Assembly (NCBI GenBank): GCA_001899065.1
Contig: MKUZ01000031.1
Span: forward strand, 73,382 to 137,381
Direction: 5' to 3'
Length of the DNA stretch: 64,000 bases
Origin: Devosia sp. 66-22
GTDB lineage: Bacteria; Pseudomonadota; Alphaproteobacteria; Rhizobiales; Devosiaceae
The translations under genes were made by a program, and so were the position numbers. Below are positions 34,627 through 45,613 of this stretch, one piece after another. Position 1 is the stretch's first letter. Every line of letters begins with the position of its first letter. The notes under the pieces were generated by a model. The model did no database searches. It was not told the DNA's origin and was given only the letters and a program-made list of their open reading frames with translations.

Positions 34627-35364
34627 ATGCACGACCATGACGAGCATTTCGGCCGCGCCCATGACCGGCTGCATCGCGCCCAGCATCGCATGTGGCGCAA
34701 GTTCGAGGGCATGGGCCGCCGCGGCGGCTTCGGCGGTGGCTGGGGCGGGTCGGGTGGCGCCGGCTTTGGCGACTGGGGCGGGTTTGGCGACAGCATCCGC
34801 ATCGGCCGCATGCTGGCCTCGGGCGATCTGCGCCTGATCGCGCTCTATTTCATCGAGCTGCAGCCGCGCCACGGCTACGACCTGATCAAGGCGATCGAGG
34901 AGAAGACCGCAGGCATCTATTCGCCGAGCCCCGGCGTGATCTACCCGGCGCTGACCTTCCTCGAGGAGGCCGGCTACGTGACCTCCACCTCCGAGGGCAA
35001 CAAGCGGCTCTATACCATCACCGCCGAGGGCAGGACCCACCTCAACGACAACCGCGAGGCGGTGGAATCGACCCTCGCGCATCTCGGCCGCATCGGCGAG
35101 CAGGTGCAGAAGGTGCGCGCGCGCTGGGAGGAAGCCGAGCGCGGCTGGCATGAAGCGCCGCCGCGCCCCGATCGCGACATGGACGATGTCGCGCCCGAGG
35201 TGAACGAAGCCCGTAAGGACCTCAAGCAGGCGATCAAGGAAGCGGCCAAGGACCGCGATCCGGAAAACCAGCGCCGGCTCGCCGACATCCTGCGTCGCGC
35301 CGCCGACGAGATCCGGCGCGGCGGCGACGGCGACCAGCGCGTGGACATCGAGATCGACCTCTAG
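34627..35364 (+). CDS. PadR family transcriptional regulator
   Basis: The 245-residue protein has a His/Gly-rich N-terminus (residues 1-55, with WGGSGGAGFGDWGGFG), a PadR winged helix (about 60-140: GDLRLIALYFIELQPRHGYD; SPSPGVIYPALTFLEEAGYV) and a charged helical C-terminal part (about 150-245). The His/Gly-rich leader is seen in some alphaproteobacterial PadR proteins and might bind metal. GGAG lies 7 bases before the ATG. Palindromic sites upstream suggest that it represses itself. Confidence 0.92.
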   Translation: MHDHDEHFGRAHDRLHRAQHRMWRKFEGMGRRGGFGGGWGGSGGAGFGDWGGFGDSIRIGRMLASGDLRLIALYFIELQPRHGYDLIKAIEEKTAGIYSPSPGVIYPALTFLEEAGYVTSTSEGNKRLYTITAEGRTHLNDNREAVESTLAHLGRIGEQVQKVRARWEEAERGWHEAPPRPDRDMDDVAPEVNEARKDLKQAIKEAAKDRDPENQRRLADILRRAADEIRRGGDGDQRVDIEIDL

Positions 35365-35387
35365 CCAGCCCCGATCAATCGCGTAAC

Positions 35388-35418
35388 ACTCCCTGGGCCG
35401 AAAGCTTCAGGGAGTTTT
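35388..35418 (+). terminator. Hairpin with T-run that also contains the next gene's ribosome site
   Basis: ACTCCCTG (35388-35395) pairs with CAGGGAGT (35408-35415), followed by TTTTCTC and then ATG 35422. It has the form of an intrinsic terminator for padR. The GGGAG in its 3' arm is also the only good ribosome site of the next gene, so the hairpin would mask it when folded. Confidence 0.65.
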
Positions 35419-35421
35419 CTC

Positions 35422-37389
35422 ATGGCCTTGTCCGACCGCGATATCCGTCTTGGCATGAACCGGCCGATCAGCCGGCGCGATTTCCTCAACGGCGTGGCGC
35501 TCACCGTGGGCGCCACCGCGCTTGGCGCGGCGGGCCTGCCGCGCCCTGCAATGGCGACGACCCCGGCCGGCGATCCGGCCGCGCTCACGGGCCTGCGCGG
35601 CCACTCCGAGACGGCCATGACCATCGGCCACGCCCTGCGCGACGGCAGCTTCTGGAACAGCGCTCCAGCGGTTGAGGCAACAGGCGAGAGCTATGACCTC
35701 ATCGTCGTGGGCGGCGGCATCTCCGGGCTCGCCGCGGCCTATCTCTATCGGCAGCAGAAGCCCGATGCGACGGTGCTGGTGCTCGAGAACAATGACGAGT
35801 TCGGCGGCCATGCGCGCCGCAACGAGTTCACCGCCTCGAACGGCAAGAAGCTCATCGGCTATGGCGGCAGCCAGTCGATGCAGACGCCCACCTATTTCTC
35901 CGGCGCGGTCAAGACGCTGCTCGCCGATGTCGGCATCGACCTCAGCAAGTTCGAGACCTATTACGATCAGGCATGGCACGAGGAGCGCGAGCTGGGCGAT
36001 GGAATCCTGTTCCGGAAGGAGGATTGGGGCGTCGACAAGCTGGTGATCACCACCGATGCCGCGGCCGACTGGGTGCCCGAGACGCCGCTCAACGATGCGG
36101 CCAAGGCCGATCTCATCGAGCTCATCGACAGCCCGCCCGACTACCTTGCGGGCAAGTCGCGCGCCGAGAAGTTCGAGATCCTGGCGCAGACGACCTATGC
36201 CGATTTCCTCACCGTCATTGCCGGCTACGACCCCGAGCTGGTCAAATATTTCCAGCGCTCGACGGAAGCCTATTTCGGCGCCGGCATCGATGCGGTGACG
36301 GCGCTCGATGCGTGGGGCAATTGGAACCCCGGCTTCGGCGGGCTCGACCTGGGCGAACGCCCCTACAAGACCATGAGCCCCTCGGGCCGCCTCGCCCTCA
36401 CCGATCCCGACCCCTACATCTACCACTTCCCCGACGGCAATGCCGGCGTCGCCCGGGCCCTCGTGCGCGGCCTCATCCCCGACGCCCTGCCGGGCTCGAG
36501 CATGGAAGAGCTGGTCAACAACGACGTCGATTACGGCAAGCTCGATGTCGAGGGGTCGCCGGCCCGCATCCGGCTCGGTGCCTCGGTGGTGAAGGTCGCC
36601 CATGAGGGCGATCCGGCCAGCGCCACCGGCGTCGTCGCGACCTATGTGGAAGACGGCAAGCTCAAGACCGCCACCGCCGGCCATCTCATCCTCGCCTGCT
36701 GGCACCGCATCATTCCCTATCTCACCGACGAGATCGGCGCAGAGCAGGTCGCGGCGCTGCAGGACCAGCACAAGGTGCCGCTGATCTACACCAATGTGCA
36801 GCTGCGCAATTGGGAGGCGCTCGACACGGCCAAGATCGCCGGCTTCACCGACGTGACCGGCTTCTGGAACGGCGCCGAGATCGACTTCCCCGTCTCGGTG
36901 GGCGACTACACCTTCGCCGATGTGCCGGCCGATCCGATCATCCTGCACCTGAGCAAAATCCCGAGCACCGGCGACGCGACGATGACCGCCCGCGAGCAGG
37001 CGGCCGCGGGGCGGCAGTACCTCACCACCGTGAGCTTTGAGGACATGGAGCGCGAGATCCGCGACATGCTCGACCGGGCGCTGTCGGCCTACGGGTTCGA
37101 TGCGGCGCGTGACATCGAGGGCATCACCTGCAATCGCTGGAGCCACGGCTATGCGCTCGAATATATGCGCCCGTGGGATACGTTCTGGCCCGACGGGCCA
37201 CTGCCCATCGAGGCGGCGCGCAAGGGGTGGGGGCGCATCGCGATCGCCAATTCGGACTCGGGCGCCTATGCCTACGCCCATTCCGCGATGGACCAGGCGG
37301 CGCGCGCCGTCAACGAACTGGTGGGCGGGATCGAAGACTATTCGAAGTTCCCCGGCCCACCGGTCGAGATGCTCGATCTCGAGGGTTGA
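35422..37389 (+). CDS. Tat-exported FAD-dependent oxidoreductase, spermidine dehydrogenase-like
   Basis: The 655-residue flavoprotein has a twin-arginine signal (NRPISRRDFLNGVALTVG) and an FAD/NAD(P)-binding Rossmann start, YDLIVVGGGISGLAAAYLYR, near residue 92. The amine-oxidase-like core continues to SDSGAYAYAHSAMDQAARAV. The signal and the GHARRNEF segment recall bacterial spermidine dehydrogenases (SpdH) from memory. It would act in the periplasm on amines. Other amine or choline-like substrates are possible. No polyamine transport genes are adjacent. Confidence 0.8.
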   Translation: MALSDRDIRLGMNRPISRRDFLNGVALTVGATALGAAGLPRPAMATTPAGDPAALTGLRGHSETAMTIGHALRDGSFWNSAPAVEATGESYDLIVVGGGISGLAAAYLYRQQKPDATVLVLENNDEFGGHARRNEFTASNGKKLIGYGGSQSMQTPTYFSGAVKTLLADVGIDLSKFETYYDQAWHEERELGDGILFRKEDWGVDKLVITTDAAADWVPETPLNDAAKADLIELIDSPPDYLAGKSRAEKFEILAQTTYADFLTVIAGYDPELVKYFQRSTEAYFGAGIDAVTALDAWGNWNPGFGGLDLGERPYKTMSPSGRLALTDPDPYIYHFPDGNAGVARALVRGLIPDALPGSSMEELVNNDVDYGKLDVEGSPARIRLGASVVKVAHEGDPASATGVVATYVEDGKLKTATAGHLILACWHRIIPYLTDEIGAEQVAALQDQHKVPLIYTNVQLRNWEALDTAKIAGFTDVTGFWNGAEIDFPVSVGDYTFADVPADPIILHLSKIPSTGDATMTAREQAAAGRQYLTTVSFEDMEREIRDMLDRALSAYGFDAARDIEGITCNRWSHGYALEYMRPWDTFWPDGPLPIEAARKGWGRIAIANSDSGAYAYAHSAMDQAARAVNELVGGIEDYSKFPGPPVEMLDLEG

Positions 37390-37392
37390 GCG

Positions 37393-37764
37393 TCAGTGCG
37401 GCCGTTTGATCAGCGCGTCGCGGGTGACGTTGAGCTGGATGCCGTCGGCGTCCACCCGCGCGATCTGTTCGGGCAGGATGTAGCGGTCGCGTGCGAACAG
37501 GCCCCTGGCGTCGAGATGGATGTAGCCGTCGCGCAGCAACTGACTGCGCAGCGGCTCGGGAATGTCCTCGCGGCCGAAGGCCTCGGCCATGGCGCCGATG
37601 ATCGTATTGTCCTCGGGGGTGTCGGCCGCATCGACGGTTGCCGGCTCTATGTCGGGAGCCGTCGCATTCTCGGGATATTTGAGGCCGTCGACCTTGCCGA
37701 TCTCGTGGCGCTCGCTGTCGAACACCCTCGTGCCGATATCGATGCTGTCGGGAAGCCGTTCCAT
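37393..37764 (-). CDS. PRC-barrel-like small protein
   Basis: The 123-residue acidic protein begins with a PRC-barrel-like strand pattern (IDIGTRVFDSERHEIGKVDG) and ends with a second beta-rich half (YIHLDARGLFARDRYILPEQ). No membrane helix or signal is seen. It converges with the FAD oxidoreductase gene, the stops being only a few bases apart. Function is unknown; a stress or envelope role would be a guess. Confidence 0.6.
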   Translation of the reverse strand: MERLPDSIDIGTRVFDSERHEIGKVDGLKYPENATAPDIEPATVDAADTPEDNTIIGAMAEAFGREDIPEPLRSQLLRDGYIHLDARGLFARDRYILPEQIARVDADGIQLNVTRDALIKRPH

Positions 37765-37841
37765 CTGTGTCTCCTCAAGCTGGTGCCTGAAGGACGAACG
37801 AGTCTGGCGGCAGGCCGTTCCGCTGGTCCGGCGGCGCGCCG

Positions 37842-38390
37842 CTAGCTCTGCTTGGCTTTCTCGATCGCCGGGATGATCTCCTTGGCGATGTCGTCCATCT
37901 CGAGCGGCCCGACATGCTTGAAGCGGATCACGCCCTTGGCGTCGACGATGAAGGTTTCGGGCACGCCATAGACACCCCAGTCGATCGAGGTGCGGCCGTT
38001 GGCATCGGCGCCGATCGCGTCATAGGGATTGCCCAGCTCGGTGAGGAAGGCCACCGCATTCTCGGCCGCATCTTTCTGGTTCATGCCGAACAGGCGCACG
38101 CCGGTCTGGGCCTTCAGCGCCTCGAGCACCGGATGCTCGTCGCGGCAGGGGATGCACCAGCTGGCAAAGACGTTGACCACCGTCACCTCGCCGGCCAGCG
38201 CCGCCGTATCGAAGCCGGGCACGCTGGTGCCCTCGACGGCGGGCAGGGTGAACTGCGGCGCCGGCTTGTCGATCAGCACCGACTGGATCAGCGAGGGGTC
38301 GCGGTTGATGTTGAGCGCGAAGACGCCGAGCAACGCGACGAGCGCGACCAAGGGCAGCAGCGCGAGGAGCAGGCGGAGAGGCTTGCTCAC
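37842..38390 (-). CDS. ccmG: Cytochrome c maturation thioredoxin CcmG (DsbE)
   Basis: The 182-residue protein has an N-terminal membrane anchor (residues 7-27) and a periplasmic thioredoxin fold with active site WCIPC (VVNVFASWCIPCRDEHPV near residue 75). The GVYGVPETFIVDAKG segment has the cis-Pro loop. It keeps apocytochrome c cysteines reduced for heme attachment. Its ATG overlaps the ccmD stop (ATGA). It is the last gene of ccmABCDG. Confidence 0.96.
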   Translation of the reverse strand: MSKPLRLLLALLPLVALVALLGVFALNINRDPSLIQSVLIDKPAPQFTLPAVEGTSVPGFDTAALAGEVTVVNVFASWCIPCRDEHPVLEALKAQTGVRLFGMNQKDAAENAVAFLTELGNPYDAIGADANGRTSIDWGVYGVPETFIVDAKGVIRFKHVGPLEMDDIAKEIIPAIEKAKQS

Positions 38391-38560
38391 CTTGCCGCTC
38401 CGTCCGAGCGGCGGCGCACGCCCTGCGCCTCGAGCGCGGCGAGGCGGCGCTTCACATTGGCCGAGCTCCAGGCCACCCAGCCGATCAGCGCGGCGAGGAC
38501 GATCGCAACGCCGGCATAGGCGGCAATGATGAACAGGGCGTGCGGGCCGAGGTCGATCAT
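38387..38560 (-). CDS. ccmD: Heme exporter protein CcmD
   Basis: This is a 57-residue single-span protein (HALFIIAAYAGVAIVLAALI) with a basic cytoplasmic tail. Its position between ccmC and ccmG, with four-base overlaps at both ends, identifies it as CcmD, which helps release holo-CcmE from the CcmABCD complex. It is below the usual gene-size cut-off and easy to miss. Confidence 0.92.
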   Translation of the reverse strand: MIDLGPHALFIIAAYAGVAIVLAALIGWVAWSSANVKRRLAALEAQGVRRRSDGAAR

Positions 38561-39324
38561 GCCGCCCCCCGTGCCGCGGCTTGCCGGCTCAGCGAGTCGA
38601 CGCGGCGCCGGAGGATTTCGGTGCGCATCGAAACGATGTGCAGCGTCAGGAACAGCAGCGTGAAGCCGAGCAGCATCAGCAGCAGCGGCAGGAACACGCT
38701 GCCCGCCATGCGCGGGCCGGTGGCGGTGATGATGCTGGCCGGCTGGTGCAGCGTGTTCCACCAGTCCACCGAGAATTTGATGATCGGGATATCGATGCCG
38801 CCCACCAGCGTCACGATGGCGACGATCCGTGCCGCCTTGAGCTGGTCCTCGAAGGCGCGCCACAGGGCGATGATGCCGAGGTAGATGAACAGCAGGATCA
38901 GGGTCGAGGTCATCCGCCCGTCCCATTCCCAGAACGTGCCCCAGGTCGGGCGGCCCCAGAGCGAGCCGGTGAACAGGGCGAGCACGGTGAAGGTCGCGCC
39001 GAGCGGCGCCGCGGCCTTGGCGGCAACGTCGGCGAGCGGGTGGCGCCACACCAGCGTGCCGAAGGCGGCGACGAACATGGCGCCATAAACGAACTGGCTC
39101 AGCCAGGCATTGGGCACGTGGATGTAGAGCAGCGGCAGGGTGCTGCCGACATTCTCGGTTTCGAGCGGGGCGCGAAAGAAGCCGACATAGAGCCCGGCCA
39201 CGAACAGCAACGCCGTGGCGACCGCCAGTGGCACAACCAGCGGCCGGCTCCACGCCATGAAGCTGCCCGGATGGGCCAGGCGCGAGAACCAGTTGGGCTT
39301 GGGTTGGCTGGCGAGGTCGGTCAC
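38557..39324 (-). CDS. ccmC: Heme exporter protein CcmC
   Basis: The 255-residue protein has six membrane helices and the conserved tryptophan-rich heme-handling motif WGRPTWGTFWEWDGRMTS near residue 125, flanked by histidines in LLYIHVPNAW and WNTLHQPASI. It loads heme onto CcmE. The stop overlaps the ccmD ATG by four bases. A 93-base gap with a palindromic element separates it from ccmB upstream. Confidence 0.96.
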   Translation of the reverse strand: MTDLASQPKPNWFSRLAHPGSFMAWSRPLVVPLAVATALLFVAGLYVGFFRAPLETENVGSTLPLLYIHVPNAWLSQFVYGAMFVAAFGTLVWRHPLADVAAKAAAPLGATFTVLALFTGSLWGRPTWGTFWEWDGRMTSTLILLFIYLGIIALWRAFEDQLKAARIVAIVTLVGGIDIPIIKFSVDWWNTLHQPASIITATGPRMAGSVFLPLLLMLLGFTLLFLTLHIVSMRTEILRRRVDSLSRQAAARGAA

Positions 39325-39344
39325 AAGTTCAATCCTACCATGGA

Positions 39345-39415
39345 CATCACTCCCGCGCAGGCGGGTATCTGAGCCGCGCTGGTGTCCCTGGCCGGGTCCG
39401 GCTTTCGCCGGACGG
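39345..39415. repeat. Palindromic intergenic element between ccmB and ccmC
   Basis: The gap holds two hairpins: CCCGC-GCAG-GCGGG (39352-39365) and GTCCGGC-TTTC-GCCGGAC (39396-39413). The pair resembles the short palindromic units (CCCGCGxxxGCGGG plus a second stem) scattered in alphaproteobacterial genomes. It interrupts an otherwise overlapping operon. Confidence 0.5.
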
Positions 39416-39417
39416 GC

Positions 39418-40074
39418 CTATTCTCCACTTACGCGAAGCGCCAGCGCCGCCGCAAACGGGCAAAACGCCACGGAGACGAGCGAAATCGCGCTCAGGAACA
39501 GGAAGGCGGCATTGCTGCCCTCCGGCGCGCCGATCGCGGCTACCCCGAAGATCAGCACCGGAATGCAGAGCGGCAGGATCAGCACCGGGGCAAGCAGCCC
39601 GCCGCGCTTGAGCGATACCGTCACCGCCGCGCCGATGGTGCCCAAGGCGGTGAGCGCCGGCGTGCCGACCAGCAGCGCCAGCACCGTGTCGACCCAGGTC
39701 GCCTGGTCCATCGCCAGCAGGACCGCCAGGATCGGGCTCGCCACCACCAGCGGCAGGGCGGTCAGCAGCCAGTGGGCCACGAGTTTTGCCGCCACCACCG
39801 CCTCGAGCGGAATCGCCGCATGGCGCAGCAGCAGCAGGGAGCCGTCGTCCTCGTCGGCGCGGAACAGCCGGTCGAGGCCGAGCAGCATCGAAAGGAACGC
39901 CGCGATCCACACGATTCCGGGCGCGAGCTGGGCCAGCAGCACCCGGTCGGGGCCGATGGCAAAGGGCACCACGGCCCCCACCATCACAAAGAACAGCACA
40001 AGCGTCAGCGCATCGCCGCCCAGCCGCGCCGCCAGCCGCAGATCGCGGCCGATGATGGCGAGGATGGCGCTCAT
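39418..40074 (-). CDS. ccmB: Heme exporter protein CcmB
   Basis: The 218-residue protein has six membrane helices and the CcmB pattern: IIGRDLRLAARLGGDALTLV at the N-terminus, APGIVWIAAFLSMLLGLDRL near residue 52 and LLVGTPALTALGTIGAAVTV near 135. It forms the membrane part of the CcmAB ABC transporter that frees holo-CcmE. Its ATG overlaps the ccmA stop by four bases. Confidence 0.95.
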   Translation of the reverse strand: MSAILAIIGRDLRLAARLGGDALTLVLFFVMVGAVVPFAIGPDRVLLAQLAPGIVWIAAFLSMLLGLDRLFRADEDDGSLLLLRHAAIPLEAVVAAKLVAHWLLTALPLVVASPILAVLLAMDQATWVDTVLALLVGTPALTALGTIGAAVTVSLKRGGLLAPVLILPLCIPVLIFGVAAIGAPEGSNAAFLFLSAISLVSVAFCPFAAALALRVSGE

Positions 40075-40700
40075 TGCGGTGCTCCGAGCCGGAGGGAGCG
40101 GTGGTTGGCGGTCAGCGGCAGGTGCTCATGCGTCGCCACCACCACCCCGCCACCCTGCGCGGCATGCGCGTCGATCATCTCGGCCACCAGCCGGCTGCCG
40201 GCCGCGTCGAGCGACGCCGTCGGCTCGTCGAGCAGCCAGACCGGCCGCCGGCTGACCAGCAGGCGGGCCAGGCCGAGCCGCCGGGTCTGCCCCGCCGACA
40301 GCACTCCGGCATCCAGTTCGGCCGTGTGGGCGAGGCCGACGCGGTCGAGCGCAGCCGCGGCATCGATCCCGCTCGGACCGTACATCGTGCGCCAGAAGGC
40401 AAGGTTTTCGGCCACTGTCAGCCGGGTCTTCACCGCCGCGCCATAGCCGAGGAAATGCAGGTGCGGCGCGTCGGCTTCGGCGCCCGCCACTCTGCCGCTG
40501 TCGGGGTGGAGCACGCCCGCCAGGGTCAGCAGCAGGCTCGATTTGCCGGCGCCGTTCGGTCCCTCGACCACCAGCACCTCGCCGGCGCCGAGCCGCACCG
40601 TCAGCGCCTCAAACAGGGTCCGGCCGCCCCGGGTGAGCGTCAGGTCGCTGCCCATGAGCAGCGCGGGCGGAGGGGGCGGGATCGGAGCCATGGCGGTCAT
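40071..40700 (-). CDS. ccmA: Heme exporter ATP-binding protein CcmA
   Basis: The roughly 209-residue ABC ATPase has Walker A (VEGPNGAGKSSLLLTLAG), the signature LSAGQTRRLGLARLL and Walker B (PVWLLDEPTASLD), and the short single-domain length of CcmA. The start is ATG 40700 or 40691; neither has a clear ribosome site. It is the first gene of ccmABCDG and is divergent from acnA (158 bases apart). ccmE, ccmF and ccmH are not in the window and must lie elsewhere. Confidence 0.95.
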   Translation of the reverse strand: MTAMAPIPPPPPALLMGSDLTLTRGGRTLFEALTVRLGAGEVLVVEGPNGAGKSSLLLTLAGVLHPDSGRVAGAEADAPHLHFLGYGAAVKTRLTVAENLAFWRTMYGPSGIDAAAALDRVGLAHTAELDAGVLSAGQTRRLGLARLLVSRRPVWLLDEPTASLDAAGSRLVAEMIDAHAAQGGGVVVATHEHLPLTANHRSLRLGAPQ

Positions 40701-40761
40701 GCCTATTTCAACCAATGGCGAGGCTGGCAAGCGTCATATTCATTGACTATAAGGCCCTCAA

Positions 40762-40782
40762 AGTCTGGAACGTTTCCAGACT
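40762..40782. promoter_or_regulatory. Irr/ICE-like palindrome upstream of acnA
   Basis: AGTCTGGAA-CGT-TTCCAGACT is a perfect 9+3+9 inverted repeat, 76 bases before acnA. Its spacing and core (TxxGAAcgtTTCxxA) resemble the Irr iron-control element of Hyphomicrobiales (TTTAGAAnnnTTCTAAA type). acnA encodes an Fe-S enzyme and is a known Irr target in Bradyrhizobium. A -10-like TATAAG lies just upstream (40749). Confidence 0.55.
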
Positions 40783-40858
40783 GGCGCCCGGTCCCGGCGC
40801 GGTTTCAAGCGTCTCGGGGCCGCTCTCGCTGCCTTCAACCCTTTGAACAGGCGGACAC

Positions 40859-43639
<2,781 letters not shown>

Positions 43640-43647
43640 CCCGTCAC

Positions 43648-43679
43648 GTGAGCGGTCGTCATCCTCGACCGCCGCTCAC
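43648..43679 (+). terminator. Possible terminator hairpin after acnA
   Basis: GTGAGCGGTCG (43648-43658) pairs with CGACCGCCGCTCAC (43666-43679) with a three-base bulge. It lies just after the acnA stop, but no clear T-run follows, so termination may need Rho. Confidence 0.35.
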
Positions 43680-43736
43680 TGTTCCGCACGCCAATTTGAC
43701 TCGACGCCCCCACCGCCGCCTGCCTAAAAAGGCGGC

Positions 43737-44465
43737 ATGAAATCGATCTCACTGCTCGCCGTTCTCGCCGCGGCCGCGCTGGCCGTTTTGCCTGCCGCGG
43801 CCGGCGAAATCCGCATCAATCCCAAGGCGGTGGTCGAGCTGTTCACCTCGCAGGGCTGCTCGTCCTGCCCGAAGGCGGACGCGAAGTTTGCCCAGTTGCA
43901 GGGGCGCGAGGACGTCATCGCGCTCGCCTGGCACGTCGACTACTGGGACTATATCGGCTGGCCCGACACGTTCGGCGCGCCCGAAAATTCCGACCGGCAG
44001 CGGGCCTATGCCGAAAGCTGGGGGTCGTCCCGTATCTTCACCCCGCAGCTGATCGTCAACGGCACCAAGGGCGTCGTCGGCTCACGCGAGACCGATGTCG
44101 AGGGGGCGCTGGCGGAGGCAAGGCTCGACCTGCCGGTCCATCTCGAACTCAAGGGCGACATGCTCAAGGTCAGCGTCGCGGCCAAGCCGGGCGCGGGCGC
44201 GGCGGTCGTCTGGCTCGTCACCTACAGGGACCACGCCTCTGTCATGATCGAGCGCGGCGAGAACGCCGGCAAGACCATCGACTACACCCAGATCGTCACC
44301 GGCAAGCAGATGCTGGGAGCGTGGGAGGGCGGTGAGGGCACGACCCTCAAGCTGCCGCTCTCCGAGCTCAGCGCCAATGGCAGCAATGGGGCCGTCATCC
44401 TCGTCCAGTCCGACAAGGAAGGCCTTCCGGGCCCGATCCTGGGCGCCGCGAGCATCCTGCTCTAG
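43737..44465 (+). CDS. DUF1223 secreted thioredoxin-like protein
   Basis: The 242-residue protein has a signal peptide (residues 1-22, ending LPAAAG) and a DUF1223 domain with VVELFTSQGCSSCPKADAKF; the CSSC pair is the likely redox centre. WHVDYWDYIGWPDTFG and TPQLIVNG are further family segments. It is probably periplasmic. The function of the family is not established. It follows acnA by 97 bases, with no obvious operon link. Confidence 0.9.
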   Translation: MKSISLLAVLAAAALAVLPAAAGEIRINPKAVVELFTSQGCSSCPKADAKFAQLQGREDVIALAWHVDYWDYIGWPDTFGAPENSDRQRAYAESWGSSRIFTPQLIVNGTKGVVGSRETDVEGALAEARLDLPVHLELKGDMLKVSVAAKPGAGAAVVWLVTYRDHASVMIERGENAGKTIDYTQIVTGKQMLGAWEGGEGTTLKLPLSELSANGSNGAVILVQSDKEGLPGPILGAASILL

Positions 44466-44487
44466 GAGCAGATCCGATCACTGGCGG

Positions 44488-44604
44488 CCAAAACAAAACT
44501 CCCGCCAACGAGGGCGGGAGCTTGGAATGACTGTGCATGGAGATAGATGTGAGTGGCGCCGGGCATCATGGTTTGGGGGCTCGGTCAGCCCGGCGCCACT
44601 CACT
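44488..44604 (-). ncRNA. Candidate minus-strand small RNA with intrinsic terminator
   Basis: On the minus strand a perfect 16-base-pair stem (arms 44588-44603 and 44549-44564) closes a 23-base C-rich loop that contains GAGCCCCCAAACC. It is followed by a terminator hairpin CTCCCGCC...GGCGGGAG and TTTTGTTTT (44520 to 44490). No minus-strand gene lies upstream within a kilobase to need this terminator, and it lacks a T-run on the plus strand. A promoter at TTGACC (44690-44695)/TATCCC would give about 175 bases. The rest of the gap to 44771 holds nothing else that I see. Confidence 0.45.
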
Positions 44605-44771
44605 GGAGGCAATGGTTGAACCTTGCCGTCCCAATCGGGCTGAAGCGCGGACACAATGTGGCGGCAATGGGATATTTGCTTAACCGGGCGGTCAACGCCG
44701 ACGGTACGGAGCGGCTTGCGCGACCCGGCGTTTGATCGCAAGATGACGATAGTGTCACAGGGACGTAGCGA

Positions 44772-45170
44772 GTGTCCGAGGCCGACCCACAGCAGCAAGG
44801 CGCCCAACTTCTCGATTTCCTGAACCCCGGCGGGAGCAATCCCGGCATGGGAGGCGGCCCGCAGCCGCCGCGACAGAAGCCCTTTGTCGGTTTCGACCGG
44901 CGTGAGCTCAACACCATCCTCAATCTTTACGGCCGCAAGGTCGCCTCCGGCGAGTGGCGCGACTACGCCATGGACTTCCTCAAGGACCGGGCACTGTTTT
45001 CGATCTACAAGCGTGCCTCCGAACGTCCACTTTACGTTATCGAGAAGAACCCCAGGCTCAGGAACCGGCAGGGCCAGTACATGGTCACCATCGAGGACGG
45101 CCGGGTGCTCAAGCGCGGGCACGAGCTGGATACGGTGCTCCGCGTGCTCGAGCTCGCTGTCGTCAGGTGA
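44772..45170 (+). CDS. DUF2794 domain protein
   Basis: The 132-residue protein matches DUF2794, a family largely limited to alphaproteobacteria: VGFDRRELNTILNLYGRKVA, YAMDFLKDRALFSIYKRASE and PLYVIEKNPRLRNRQGQYMV. The N-terminal 35 residues are Pro/Gly-rich. It begins at GTG 44772. Function is unknown. Its stop overlaps the next GNAT gene by four bases (GTGA). Confidence 0.85.
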   Translation: MSEADPQQQGAQLLDFLNPGGSNPGMGGGPQPPRQKPFVGFDRRELNTILNLYGRKVASGEWRDYAMDFLKDRALFSIYKRASERPLYVIEKNPRLRNRQGQYMVTIEDGRVLKRGHELDTVLRVLELAVVR

Positions 45171-45613
45171 TCCTGGTGCGCAAAGCGCGCAGCGCCGATG
45201 CGCCGGCGATGAGCGCGGTGCTGATCGCGTCCATCACCGAGCTTTGTGCCGCCGACCACGATAACGACCCCGATAGACTGGCAGAGTGGCTCGCCAACAA
45301 GACGCCCAGCGGCGTCGCGGCGTGGTTCGACAATCCGGACAACACGCTCGTCGTGGCGGAGCACGGTGGGCAGATCGCTGCCGTTCGCGGCTTCAGCGCC
45401 TCGCGCGAGATCACTCTCAACTACGTCGCCCCCGCACACCGCCTTGCCGGCGTCAGCACCGCGCTGCTCGAAGCAATGGAACTGGAACTGGGGCCGGGCG
45501 AGGCGCGCCTCAACTCGACGGCGACCGCGCGCCATTTCTACCTCGGTCGCGGCTGGACGGAGGCGGGCCATCGGGGCATCGCAGGCTATCCGATGCGGAA
45601 ACTGCTGGGCTAA
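45167..45613 (+). CDS. GNAT acetyltransferase
   Basis: The 148-residue protein is a single GNAT domain (VRKARSADAPAMSAVLIASI at the start; NYVAPAHRLAGVSTALLEAM as the acetyl-CoA-binding motif A; TARHFYLGRGWTE motif B). It starts at GTG 45167, overlapping the DUF2794 stop, or at GTG 45176. The substrate is unknown. The 3' end overlaps that of the convergent GNAT gene by four bases. Confidence 0.82.
   Translation: MILVRKARSADAPAMSAVLIASITELCAADHDNDPDRLAEWLANKTPSGVAAWFDNPDNTLVVAEHGGQIAAVRGFSASREITLNYVAPAHRLAGVSTALLEAMELELGPGEARLNSTATARHFYLGRGWTEAGHRGIAGYPMRKLLG

Noticed and set aside
44553-44735. A 60-codon plus-strand open frame in the gap before the DUF2794 gene
   Set aside because: It runs through the strong hairpin of the candidate small RNA, has no ribosome site and shows no domain-like sequence.
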